Origin: Tannerella sp.
GTDB taxonomy: Bacteria > Bacteroidota > Bacteroidia > Bacteroidales > Tannerellaceae
Reading direction: 5' to 3'
Assembly (NCBI RefSeq): GCF_030528505.1
Contig: NZ_JAUMYS010000023.1
Location: 1-40,502, forward strand
DNA: 40,502 bases
This document shows, in pieces, positions 8,602 to 15,729 of this stretch. How positions within the stretch are numbered: position 1 is the first letter of the stretch; each line of letters starts with the position of its first letter. A program made the translations under genes and the position numbers. Under the pieces are notes generated by a model. The model did no database searches. It was given only the letters and a program-made list of their open reading frames with translations, and was not told the DNA's origin.

Positions 8602-9297
8602 ATGGCCAAACTGTATATTGTACCTACTCCGGTCGGAAACCTTGAAGATATGACGTTTCGCGCGGTGCGTATCCTCCAAGAGGCCGATCTGATTCTGGCC
8701 GAAGATACGCGAACGAGCAGTGTCTTGCTCAAACATTACGAGATACGGAACCGGGTGCAGTCGCATCATAAGTTCAACGAACACCGCACGGTGAAAGAAA
8801 TGGCCGAACGGGTCATAGCTGGCGAAAACATCGCTCTGATCTCCGACGCGGGTACGCCGGGCATCTCCGATCCGGGGTTTCTGCTCGTACGCGAATGCAT
8901 CCGTCAGGGCGTCGAGGTGGAATGTCTGCCGGGCGCTACGGCTTTCGTGCCGGCGCTCGTCGTCTCGGGGCTGCCGACCGACCGCTTCTGCTTCGAAGGG
9001 TTTCTGCCTCCGAAAAAAGGACGACAGACTCGCCTGCGCTCGCTGGCTGTCGAAGAACGAAGTATCGTCCTGTATGAATCGCCTTACCGGATCGTCAAAA
9101 CGTTGAAGCAATTGGCTGAATTCTTCGGGAAGGAACGGCAGGCTTCCGTTTCGCGCGAACTGTCGAAACGCTTCGAAGAGACCTGCCGGGGCACGCTCGA
9201 AGAACTGATTTTTCACTTTTCCGTGAACGAACCGAAAGGAGAATTTGTTATAATAGTGTCCGGCTCCGGAGTGCCGGTGCCGGAAAAAGAGAAATGA
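8602..9297 (+). CDS. rsmI: 16S rRNA (cytidine1402-2'-O)-methyltransferase
   Basis: RsmI uses SAM to 2'-O-methylate C1402 in the ribosomal P site. The tetrapyrrole-methylase fold is clear: KLYIVPTPVGNLEDMTFRAV at the start, LAEDTRTSSVLLKHY, the glycine-rich SAM loop SDAGTPGISDPGF, LPGATAFVPALVVSGLP and FCFEGFLPPKKGRQ. The 231-residue length is usual for Bacteroidetes members. It lies 12 bp after the preceding unknown gene and 29 bp before the lipoprotein gene. Confidence 0.96.
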   Translation: MAKLYIVPTPVGNLEDMTFRAVRILQEADLILAEDTRTSSVLLKHYEIRNRVQSHHKFNEHRTVKEMAERVIAGENIALISDAGTPGISDPGFLLVRECIRQGVEVECLPGATAFVPALVVSGLPTDRFCFEGFLPPKKGRQTRLRSLAVEERSIVLYESPYRIVKTLKQLAEFFGKERQASVSRELSKRFEETCRGTLEELIFHFSVNEPKGEFVIIVSGSGVPVPEKEK

Positions 9298-9326
9298 ACA
9301 TAACATATATAATTATTCAATCCAAA

Positions 9327-10196
9327 ATGAAAAAAGTTATATTATTTATCATTAGTGCAATGATATGGACTTCGTGTGTGGAGAATTCGGCCGAGTACAA
9401 AAAGCTGAAAAGTGAAAACGAGATGCTCAAAGCCGAAAAGGCGCAGAGCACGACCGAACTGAACGAAATGCTCTCGACGCTGAACGACATTCAGACCGAT
9501 ATTCAGGCTATTCGCGATGCTGAGAACTATCTGGCCATCGAGCAGTCGAACGGCGAAATGAATCCGAACAAAAAGGAGCAGATCAAGAACAATATGCGCC
9601 TGATTGCCGAGACGCTGAAGAACAACAAAGCGCAACTGAGTGAGTTGCAAGAAAAGTTGAAAAAGAGCAATATCCAGTCTTCGGCTTTGCAGAAAACAAT
9701 TGACCGGCTCTCGTCCGAACTGAACCAGAAAGCGACGATGATCGCCGCCCTGCAGGAAGACTTGGCGAAGAAAGATATCCGTATTCAGGAGCTGGACGAA
9801 CTCGTGACGAACTTGAACGAAAACGTGGAGAACCTGTCTGTAACAACGGCAGCCCAATCGCAGAAGATTACCGAACAGGACAAAAAACTGCACAGAGCCT
9901 ATTACTGCTTCGGCACGAAAAAAGAGCTGAAGGAACAGCACATCCTGACGGGCGGCGGCCTCTTCTCCAAAACGAAGGCGTTGCAAGGGAACTTCAATGA
10001 AGATTACTTCATCTCGATCGATACGCGCGAAGTAACATCCATACAATTGTATGCCCGCAAAGCCACCGTGCGCTCCAATCACCCCGACCGTTCTTACAAG
10101 TTTGAAAAAGACGGCGATGGTAACCTCGTGCTGAACATCCTCGATCCGCAAGTCTTCTGGAGCCTGAGCAAGCATCTGGTGGTGGAAGTAGGATGA
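9327..10196 (+). CDS. Coiled-coil lipoprotein, possible Cbp1-like surface protein
   Basis: The 289-residue product starts MKKVILFIISAMIWTSCVENS, a short hydrophobic signal followed by a Cys in a lipobox-like context, so it is probably lipid-anchored (Trp at -3 is unusual). Residues about 25-195 form a long coiled coil rich in Leu, Lys, Glu and Gln, followed by a roughly 95-residue beta-rich C-terminal domain containing YYCFGTKKELKEQHILTGGG. The layout recalls the Bacteroides Cbp1-type collagen-binding family, a name from memory that I could not verify. I use the ATG at 9327; the one at 9294 overlaps rsmI and would bury the signal. The stop overlaps the next start (ATGA). Confidence 0.7.
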   Translation: MKKVILFIISAMIWTSCVENSAEYKKLKSENEMLKAEKAQSTTELNEMLSTLNDIQTDIQAIRDAENYLAIEQSNGEMNPNKKEQIKNNMRLIAETLKNNKAQLSELQEKLKKSNIQSSALQKTIDRLSSELNQKATMIAALQEDLAKKDIRIQELDELVTNLNENVENLSVTTAAQSQKITEQDKKLHRAYYCFGTKKELKEQHILTGGGLFSKTKALQGNFNEDYFISIDTREVTSIQLYARKATVRSNHPDRSYKFEKDGDGNLVLNILDPQVFWSLSKHLVVEVG

Positions 10197-10891
10197 GAAC
10201 AGGTTACAAGTCCCTGTTTTTCGACTTGGACGATACCTTGTGGGATACGTACCACAACAACAAAGAATGTCTCGAAGAAATTTATGTCGACTATCGGTTC
10301 GATCGGCATTATGATTCCTTCGAGATGTTCTTTGACCGTTATATGCCTCATAACCTTAAACTCTGGGAGCAATACCGGAATCATGAAATAGACCGCCGCA
10401 CGCTGATCCTCGAACGGTTGCTGTACATGCTTCGGCCGATGGGGATAGACGATGTGGACTTGACCCTCAAACTGAACCGTGATTTTCTGGAACGTACCAC
10501 GCGAAAAACGCGACTCGTCCCCGGCGCCATCGAACTGCTCGAATATTTGCGCCCTTTCTACCGCATGTTCATCTTGTCCAACGGATTCAGGGAAGTGCAA
10601 CAGCTCAAGTTGGAGAACTCGGGACTCGCACCATATTTCGAACGACTGATCCTCTCGGAAGATGTGGGGGTCCAGAAACCGCATCGTAAAATATTCGATT
10701 ATGCCCTCCGTTGCACGAATTCGCGGCGCCATGAGTCGCTGATGATCGGCGACAGCTGGGAGGCCGATATCGAAGGAAGTTACCGCTCGAAAATCGATCA
10801 GCTCTGGCTCAACCCCGAACGTTTGCCGGTTCACGGCTTCACGCCTACGTTTAATGTCCGTTCGTTAGCCGAAATACAAGAGCTTTTATAA
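10193..10891 (+). CDS. yjjG: HAD-family phosphatase, YjjG-like pyrimidine nucleotidase
   Basis: A 232-residue HAD hydrolase. Motif I is FFDLDDTLWDTY (nucleophile D11, general acid D13), motif II FILSNGF, motif III the Lys in GVQKPHRKIFDYAL, and motif IV MIGDSWEADIEGS. A helical cap lies between motifs I and II (C1 type). The pattern fits the YjjG family, which dephosphorylates pyrimidine nucleoside monophosphates including non-canonical ones; substrate is inferred from family. It overlaps the lipoprotein gene by 4 bp and probably ends that operon. Confidence 0.85.
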   Translation: MRTGYKSLFFDLDDTLWDTYHNNKECLEEIYVDYRFDRHYDSFEMFFDRYMPHNLKLWEQYRNHEIDRRTLILERLLYMLRPMGIDDVDLTLKLNRDFLERTTRKTRLVPGAIELLEYLRPFYRMFILSNGFREVQQLKLENSGLAPYFERLILSEDVGVQKPHRKIFDYALRCTNSRRHESLMIGDSWEADIEGSYRSKIDQLWLNPERLPVHGFTPTFNVRSLAEIQELL

Positions 10892-10966
10892 GTGGTTCGC
10901 GTTTGCTAAAAAGGCTTTATCAGGCCGCTTATCCTTTAAATAATGCTAAACAGGGGTCGATTTGTT

Positions 10967-10980
10967 ATGTTGTACAACAT
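10967..10980. promoter_or_regulatory. 14-bp perfect palindrome, possible operator
   Basis: ATGTTGTACAACAT is a perfect palindrome located 18 bp upstream of the -7 element at 10999-11006, so it covers the -33 region of the 52-aa gene's promoter. Occupancy would be expected to affect transcription. The regulator is unknown. Confidence 0.45.
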
Positions 10981-10998
10981 GTTTTCCAGAAAAGTGTG

Positions 10999-11006
10999 TA
11001 TCTTTG
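10999..11006 (+). promoter_or_regulatory. -7 promoter element of the 52-aa gene
   Basis: TATCTTTG is a perfect TAnnTTTG match 28 bp upstream of the ATG at 11035. Confidence 0.65.
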
Positions 11007-11034
11007 CACCGTGATTTTAATAGAAAAAGAAATT

Positions 11035-11193
11035 ATGAGAATGATTGCAAATAAACAAAACTTGCGTGAATTGGCCATGTTACAATATCAGGCCGATAAG
11101 TATCGCTTAGCTGGCAATGGATTTATGTGTCAGCATTTGAACTCCCAGATCCGCAAATTGCAGGAAAAACTGATGCTGGTAGAAGGGAATTGA
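11035..11193 (+). CDS. Small conserved-looking protein, 52 aa, unknown
   Basis: The frame from the ATG at 11035 encodes 52 residues (MRMIANKQNLRELAMLQY...), basic and predicted fully helical, with YQADKYRLAGNGFMCQHLNSQ in the middle and a Leu-rich amphipathic C-terminus (IRKLQEKLMLV). There is no signal or membrane segment. The perfect -7 motif and the palindrome over the -33 region support a real gene. A second ATG two codons later is an equally possible start. Hairpins follow the stop. I do not recognise the family. Confidence 0.6.
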   Translation: MRMIANKQNLRELAMLQYQADKYRLAGNGFMCQHLNSQIRKLQEKLMLVEGN

Positions 11194-11217
11194 TAGGGGG
11201 AACGTCCTCGCCCCTAT
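11193..11217 (+). other. Hairpin at the end of the 52-aa gene
   Basis: ATAGGGG (11193-11199) pairs perfectly with CCCCTAT (11211-11217) right at the stop codon. No T-run follows, so it may protect the mRNA 3' end rather than terminate. Confidence 0.45.
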
Positions 11218-11258
11218 AGTACAGAGAGGACAAACAGTTATACATTTAGGTTATCACC

Positions 11259-11279
11259 GCAGCGGAATTTCTCCGCTGC
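11259..11279 (+). other. 8-bp GC-rich stem-loop in the gap before cobQ
   Basis: GCAGCGGA (11259-11266) and TCCGCTGC (11272-11279) form a perfect stem with a 5-nt loop and no T-run. The remainder of 11194-11407 holds only the cobQ promoter; I see no B12 riboswitch. Confidence 0.45.
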
Positions 11280-11382
11280 CATTCAGCGATGAAGGGTTTG
11301 AATTCGGAATATGCCGGATTACGAATCCTTTTTTATTTTCCTCCTTTCGTCCTTCCTGTATGCGGGAATCGATATTATCATG

Positions 11383-11390
11383 TACATTTG
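11383..11390 (+). promoter_or_regulatory. -7 promoter element of cobQ
   Basis: TACATTTG is a perfect TAnnTTTG match 17 bp before the cobQ ATG. The implied transcription start (about 11395) leaves a leader of only about a dozen bases, too short for a riboswitch. Confidence 0.6.
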
Positions 11391-11407
11391 CTTCCTAAAA
11401 CAAGAAT

Positions 11408-12901
11408 ATGCAACCAACGTCTCCTCTTCGTTCCATCATGTTCGCCGGCACCGGAAGCGATGTCGGGAAAAGTGTTATCGCGGCTGCTTTCTGCCGGATA
11501 TTCCTGCAGGACGGATATCGTCCGGCTCCTTTTAAAGCGCAGAATATGGCGCTCAACTCGTTCGTAACGGCCGACGGGCTGGAACTTGGACGCGCACAGG
11601 CCGTACAGGCCGAAGCGGCCGGCATACCGTGTCATACGGATATGAACCCGCTCCTGCTCAAACCGTCGGGCGACTGTACCTCGCAGGTCGTGCTGCACGG
11701 ACGCCCTACCGGCAATCAGGACGCGCGATCGTACTTCCGCAAAGAGGGACGCGCGGAGCTGGAGCGCGAAGTACATCTGGCTTTCGATCGTCTGGCGGCA
11801 CAGTATAACCCGATCGTGATGGAAGGGGCGGGAAGCATCTCGGAGCTGAACCTGCGACAAGTCGATCTCGTTAACCTCCCGATGGCACGGTATGCCGACG
11901 CGGCCGTTATCCTCGTAGCCGATATCGACCGGGGCGGCGTGTTCGCGAGCGTGTACGGTTCCGTCATGTTGCAGAACGAAGAAGACCGGCGTCGTATCAA
12001 AGGCATCCTGATCAATAAGTTTCGAGGCGATATGAGCCTCTTCACCGATGGCGCGAAGATGATCGAAGAACTGTGCGGTATCCCCGTAGTCGGTATTGTA
12101 CCTTATTTCAACGATATCTATATCGAGGAGGAGGACAGCGTCGTGCTGCGCACGAAAAAGCGGGAGTCGGAAGAGGGAAAGATCAACGTGGCCGTCGTGT
12201 TGTTGCGGCATCTGAGCAACTTTACCGATTTCGACACGCTCGAACGCGATCCACGCGTACATTTATTCTATACGAATAATACGGACGAACTCCGCAAGGC
12301 CGACATCATCCTGCTGCCGGGCACGAAGAATACGCTTTCCGATCTTTCCGAATTGCGCCGCAACGGTGTGGCGCAGGCCATTGTCCGCGCACATCGTGAT
12401 GGCACGACGGTGATGGGTATCTGCGGCGGCTATCAGATGATGGGGCGCGAGGTGTGCGACCCCGAGCACGTCGAAGGCGATATCGAACGGCTGCCCGGTC
12501 TCGGCCTGCTGCCGGTAACGACCCGGCTGACGAAAGAGAAGACGACGAGGCAAGTCGTGTTCCGCATGACCGGCGATGACCGCGAATGCCACGGATACGA
12601 GGTACACATGGGAGAAACGACGCACGAGCCTCAGGCGAAGGTCGAGCCGCTGACCCGCTCCGCGACGGAGGATAACGGATGCCTCATGGGACGCCGGTGT
12701 ATGGGGACGTATATCCACGGTATTCTGGACAATGCCGCGGCGATCGATTTTCTGCTCGAACCGTTTGTCGATAAGGCCGCAGCCCGCACGACGTTCGATC
12801 ACGCGGCTTTCAAGAACGAGCAGTACGACAAGCTGGCCGCCCACGTGCGCCGTCATGTCGATATGGAGCGGATCTACGCCATCATGAGGAGAGAGGAGTA
12901 A
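11408..12901 (+). CDS. cobQ: Cobyric acid synthase
   Basis: CobQ/CbiP amidates four side chains of adenosylcobyrinic acid a,c-diamide using glutamine and ATP. The 497-residue protein has an N-terminal dethiobiotin-synthetase-like ATPase domain (SIMFAGTGSDVGKSVIAAAF; KAQNMALNSFVT; VMEGAGSISELNLRQ) and a C-terminal class I glutaminase-like domain with the nucleophile Cys in MGICGGYQMMGRE and a His in YIHGILDN. It has its own promoter. Its 3' end overlaps the end of convergent cbiB by 28 bp. It cooperates with cobD and cbiB in the late cobalamin pathway. Confidence 0.96.
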   Translation: MQPTSPLRSIMFAGTGSDVGKSVIAAAFCRIFLQDGYRPAPFKAQNMALNSFVTADGLELGRAQAVQAEAAGIPCHTDMNPLLLKPSGDCTSQVVLHGRPTGNQDARSYFRKEGRAELEREVHLAFDRLAAQYNPIVMEGAGSISELNLRQVDLVNLPMARYADAAVILVADIDRGGVFASVYGSVMLQNEEDRRRIKGILINKFRGDMSLFTDGAKMIEELCGIPVVGIVPYFNDIYIEEEDSVVLRTKKRESEEGKINVAVVLLRHLSNFTDFDTLERDPRVHLFYTNNTDELRKADIILLPGTKNTLSDLSELRRNGVAQAIVRAHRDGTTVMGICGGYQMMGREVCDPEHVEGDIERLPGLGLLPVTTRLTKEKTTRQVVFRMTGDDRECHGYEVHMGETTHEPQAKVEPLTRSATEDNGCLMGRRCMGTYIHGILDNAAAIDFLLEPFVDKAAARTTFDHAAFKNEQYDKLAAHVRRHVDMERIYAIMRREE

Positions 12902-13818
12902 ACCGCAGCCATTACGGCGACGGTTACGATCTCCGCACGTCTTGCGATCGCGACCGAACGGCGCATGTCGTCCGTCGTCAGTTCGCGCGGGTTCTCGCCG
13001 ATATACGGTTTCTCCACCCGCTTCCCGAAATAATCGTGTGCGCCACCGAAACGGCAGTCGAGGATTCCGGCCAACGCCGCCTCAGGATAGCCTGCGTTCG
13101 GACTTAAATGTTGCCGGCCATACTTCTTGACGAAAGAGAAGAGCGAAAGCTTTCCGCAGACGAGCACCATCAGAGCGGCCGTGAGTCGCGCGGGAAGGAA
13201 GTTGGCCGCGTCGTCGATGCGTGCGGCGACACGTCCGAACAAGCCGTACCGTTCGTTCCGGTAGCCGATCATCGAATCGAGCGTATTAACCATTTTATAG
13301 GCAACCATCCCCGGTACGCCGAGCAGCAGGTACCAGAACAATGGAGCGATAACGCCGTCGCTCAGGTTTTCGGCTAACGTCTCCAGCGCCGCGGCGCGTA
13401 CTTCCTGAGCCGATAGAGCGGAAGTGTCGCGTCCGACGATACGGGCCACCTGCCGTCGTCCTTCTTCGATCGAGCGGTCGCAGGCGCGAAACACTTCGCG
13501 CACCTCGCGCACCAAGGTCGTTCCCGCCAGACAATAGAACACGAGCACGGAAGCGATGGCGATACCGGCCGACGCGTTCAGGCAGAGCGCGCCGTGCACG
13601 ATCGACCATGCGGCGCCATACGCCGACAGGATCAGTCCGACAGCGAGAAACGCTCCTTTCGTCACACGATGTTTCCCGCGGTTCAGCGATCGTTCGCCCC
13701 AAGCGATCAGTCGCCCGAAACCTACGATCGGATGCGGTAACCACAGCGGATCGCCGAGCGCCTTATCGAGCAGCCAGCCGGCGATAAGAGGGATCAGGAG
13801 AAAACAACTTGTTTCCAT
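12874..13818 (-). CDS. cbiB: Adenosylcobinamide-phosphate synthase
   Basis: CbiB attaches the aminopropanol (or its phosphate) to adenosylcobyric acid, giving adenosylcobinamide (phosphate). The 314-residue integral membrane protein shows family motifs LLDKALGDPLWLPHPIVGFG, AAALETLAENLSDGVIAPLFWYL split over two lines of helix, KMVNTLDSMIGYRNERYGLFG and NAGYPEAALAG. Several hydrophobic helices are visible. The start overlaps the end of the cobD aminotransferase gene by 25 bp, so translation is likely coupled and the product of CobD is the substrate here. In some genomes this gene is called cobD; I use cbiB to avoid confusion. Confidence 0.95.
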   Translation of the reverse strand: METSCFLLIPLIAGWLLDKALGDPLWLPHPIVGFGRLIAWGERSLNRGKHRVTKGAFLAVGLILSAYGAAWSIVHGALCLNASAGIAIASVLVFYCLAGTTLVREVREVFRACDRSIEEGRRQVARIVGRDTSALSAQEVRAAALETLAENLSDGVIAPLFWYLLLGVPGMVAYKMVNTLDSMIGYRNERYGLFGRVAARIDDAANFLPARLTAALMVLVCGKLSLFSFVKKYGRQHLSPNAGYPEAALAGILDCRFGGAHDYFGKRVEKPYIGENPRELTTDDMRRSVAIARRAEIVTVAVMAAVYSSLLMMA

Positions 13819-14816
13819 TCGTCGAGTGCGTGGATGAGTCGATCGTTATCTTCGGGCGTCTGCGTCGCGATGCGGATGAAAGTCTCGTCAAGCCCTTCGA
13901 AGTTCGAGGCGTCGCGTATTAAGATGCCGTGCGTATCGAGCAGGTATTTTTTCAGCGCCGCCGCATTCCCGATCCGTAACCGGGCGAGAAAAAAGTGCGT
14001 GTCCGTAGGCCAGATGTCCGCGATCTTCAGTGCGGACAGCGCGTCGGTCAGACGCTTCGTCTCACTCAACAGCGCTTCGATCGATGGTTGCAGCGGTGGG
14101 TTGTGCTTCAGAAAGAATTCCCCGGCCTCGATGGCCAGCGCATTGACCGACCACGGCATACGCTGTACACGAATCCGGTCGGACAGTGCCCGGCAGGCGG
14201 TCAGGCATCCTAATCGTAATCCCGGCACGGCATAGCGCTTCGTGGCCGAATGCAGCAAAATTACGTGGGGGATGGCGGCGGCTTCGGCCGCGGTGAACAG
14301 CGGCTCGCGGGTAAACGGGGCGTAGCTCTGGTCGATGACGAAGCAAACCGAAGGATGCGCTTCGATCAGCTTCGAAAGCATGCGTTTCGTACGCGCTTCG
14401 CCGGTCGGGTTGTTCGGATTGCACAACCAAACAAGGTCTGCCCGATCGTCGATACTTTCGGCGGTGAAAATCGCCTTGACCGTGTGTCCGTGCATCCGGC
14501 AGGCATCCGCATATTCGCTGAACGTCGGTTGCCAGATATAACTGCGTGCGTGCCGAAACGCCTGCGCAATGAGGTAAATCGCCTCGGTGGCGCCGTTTGT
14601 CACACACACCTCGCCGGGATGTAAGCCATGCGCGGAAGCCCATTTGGCCTCGAGCGTAAGAGGCTCCGGTTCGGGATAACTCGACAGCCGTTCCATCCGC
14701 GCCGTAAGATGTTCCCGCAGTCCCGATAAATCCGTCGCTCCGAAAATATTTGAACTGAAATTACTTCTGACTGCCTGTGAGCAGTTATACATGTCGTCTC
14801 CGTGTCCGTGTAACAT
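13794..14816 (-). CDS. cobD: L-threonine-O-3-phosphate decarboxylase (PLP-dependent)
   Basis: CobD decarboxylates threonine phosphate to (R)-1-amino-2-propanol phosphate, the linker of the cobalamin nucleotide loop. The protein is a fold-type I PLP enzyme related to histidinol-phosphate aminotransferase: MLHGHGDDMYN at the start, NFSSNIFG, VTNGATEAIYL, WLCNPNNPTGEA, FVIDQSYAPF and the PLP lysine in LHSATKRYAVPGLRLG. From the ATG at 14816 it has 340 residues; the upstream extension of the frame crosses the -7 element and is not coding. The direct overlap with cbiB argues for CobD rather than HisC. Confidence 0.92.
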   Translation of the reverse strand: MLHGHGDDMYNCSQAVRSNFSSNIFGATDLSGLREHLTARMERLSSYPEPEPLTLEAKWASAHGLHPGEVCVTNGATEAIYLIAQAFRHARSYIWQPTFSEYADACRMHGHTVKAIFTAESIDDRADLVWLCNPNNPTGEARTKRMLSKLIEAHPSVCFVIDQSYAPFTREPLFTAAEAAAIPHVILLHSATKRYAVPGLRLGCLTACRALSDRIRVQRMPWSVNALAIEAGEFFLKHNPPLQPSIEALLSETKRLTDALSALKIADIWPTDTHFFLARLRIGNAAALKKYLLDTHGILIRDASNFEGLDETFIRIATQTPEDNDRLIHALDEWKQVVFS

Positions 14817-14840
14817 AATTGACCGATAAAAACAGGAGGA

Positions 14841-14848
14841 CAAACATA
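14841..14848 (-). promoter_or_regulatory. -7 promoter element of cobD-cbiB
   Basis: TATGTTTG on the minus strand is a perfect TAnnTTTG match 25 bp upstream of the cobD start. Confidence 0.6.
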
Positions 14849-14933
14849 AATAAAAAAAGTCAGGATGGATGCATATCGGCTCATAGAAATCGGGTTTACC
14901 TCTCTTCATGCCTCTCCTTCTTCCTTATATTTT

Positions 14934-15042
14934 GCAGGCACAGGTTTCGGATCCGATGCCTATCGGATTTTTTTCTATGCCTATCGGTTTTGAAACCGAT
15001 GCTTATCGGATGGAAAACGTATGCGCATCGAAACAATAAAGA
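14934..15042. repeat. 21/22-bp tandem repeat array upstream of ridA
   Basis: Units beginning ATGCCTATCGG start at 14956, 14977, 14999 and 15021 (steps of 21, 22 and 22 bp), the last more diverged (ATGCGCATCG). A degenerate unit precedes them at about 14934. The units also form dyads: ATCGGTTT-TG-AAACCGAT and ATCCGAT-GCCT-ATCGGAT. This is the main content of the 14817-15183 gap, besides the two promoters. Confidence 0.7.
14951..14974 (+). terminator. Orphan terminator-like hairpin
   Basis: ATCCGAT (14951-14957), a GCCT loop and ATCGGAT (14962-14968) are followed by six more T residues. The shape is that of a weak intrinsic terminator reading rightward, yet no plus-strand gene lies upstream; it could simply be part of the repeat array. 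Confidence 0.3.
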
Positions 15043-15151
15043 CTTTGCAAAAAAAGAAAAGTCGCTATCTTCACCGCTTTTCTCATGTTGTTTGTCGGGA
15101 AAAAGTAAGAAGTTTTGTCTGTCGCATGGGGCTGTTATGTCTCGAAATACG

Positions 15152-15159
15152 TACCTTTG
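15152..15159 (+). promoter_or_regulatory. -7 promoter element of ridA
   Basis: TACCTTTG is a perfect TAnnTTTG match 24 bp before the ridA ATG. Confidence 0.6.
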
Positions 15160-15183
15160 CGAAAATTAATCAAAAAGATCAAG

Positions 15184-15561
15184 ATGAAAAAAGTAATCAA
15201 CACCAATCAGGCGCCTGCGGCTATCGGGCCGTATAGTCAGGCCGTTCAGGCAGGCAATCTGCTGTTTGTCTCCGGACAGTTAGGATTAGACCCGTCGACG
15301 GGCGAATTTGTGGAAGGAGGCGTCAAAGCGCAGGCTCAGCAATTGTTCAAGAACATGAGAGCCATTCTGGCCGAGGCCGGATATACGATGGCGGACATCG
15401 TGAAAACAACCGTTTTCCTGGCCGACATGAGCGACTTTGCCGTCGTGAACGAAGTCTATGCCGCACAGTTCGAAGGCGATTATCCCGCACGCTCGGCCGT
15501 TGCCGTCAAGACCTTGCCGAAGAACGGACTGGTAGAGGTCGAAGTGATTGCTGCGAAATAA
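15184..15561 (+). CDS. ridA: RidA-family enamine/imine deaminase
   Basis: RidA hydrolyses reactive 2-aminoacrylate-type enamines and imines released by PLP enzymes. The 125-residue protein shows NTNQAPAAIGPYSQAVQAGN at the start, LFVSGQLGLDP, VKTTVFLADMSDF and the catalytic arginine in YPARSAVAVKTLPKNGLVE. I start at the ATG at 15184 (MKKVINTNQ); the longer frame upstream runs through the -7 element. A strong terminator follows, so it is a single-gene unit. Confidence 0.95.
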   Translation: MKKVINTNQAPAAIGPYSQAVQAGNLLFVSGQLGLDPSTGEFVEGGVKAQAQQLFKNMRAILAEAGYTMADIVKTTVFLADMSDFAVVNEVYAAQFEGDYPARSAVAVKTLPKNGLVEVEVIAAK

Positions 15562-15576
15562 TCGCGTAACAGCAAG

Positions 15577-15634
15577 AAAAAGGCTGAACCGCCCTGATCG
15601 ACGTATCGTCTATTCGGGTGGTCAGCCTTTTTTG
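15577..15634 (+). terminator. Intrinsic terminator of ridA
   Basis: AAAAAGGCTGAACCGCCC (15576-15593 region) pairs with GGGTGGTCAGCCTTTTTT (15615-15632 region) with one small bulge, ending in a T-run. The A-rich 5' arm would let it work on both strands. Confidence 0.85.
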
Positions 15635-15729
15635 TCGGTCGAAAAATGAGGGGCTCTTTTGTGAGCTTTGCACAATAAAGCAAGAAGAACGGAGTTTATA
15701 TAGGTACGAATTTGATTTGAAACGTATAT

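Noticed and set aside
11194-11407. Cobalamin riboswitch upstream of cobQ
   Set aside because: The -7 element lies 17 bp before the ATG, leaving no room for a leader, and no B12-box-like sequence was seen.
13794-14816. Histidinol-phosphate aminotransferase (hisC)
   Set aside because: The fold is the same, but the GHGDD start and the 25-bp overlap with cbiB favour the cobalamin enzyme CobD; no his gene is nearby.
14926-14974. Small RNA from a TATATTTTG promoter to the hairpin at 14951
   Set aside because: The promoter motif is one base too long, and the transcript would be only about 35 bases. The hairpin is better explained by the repeat array.
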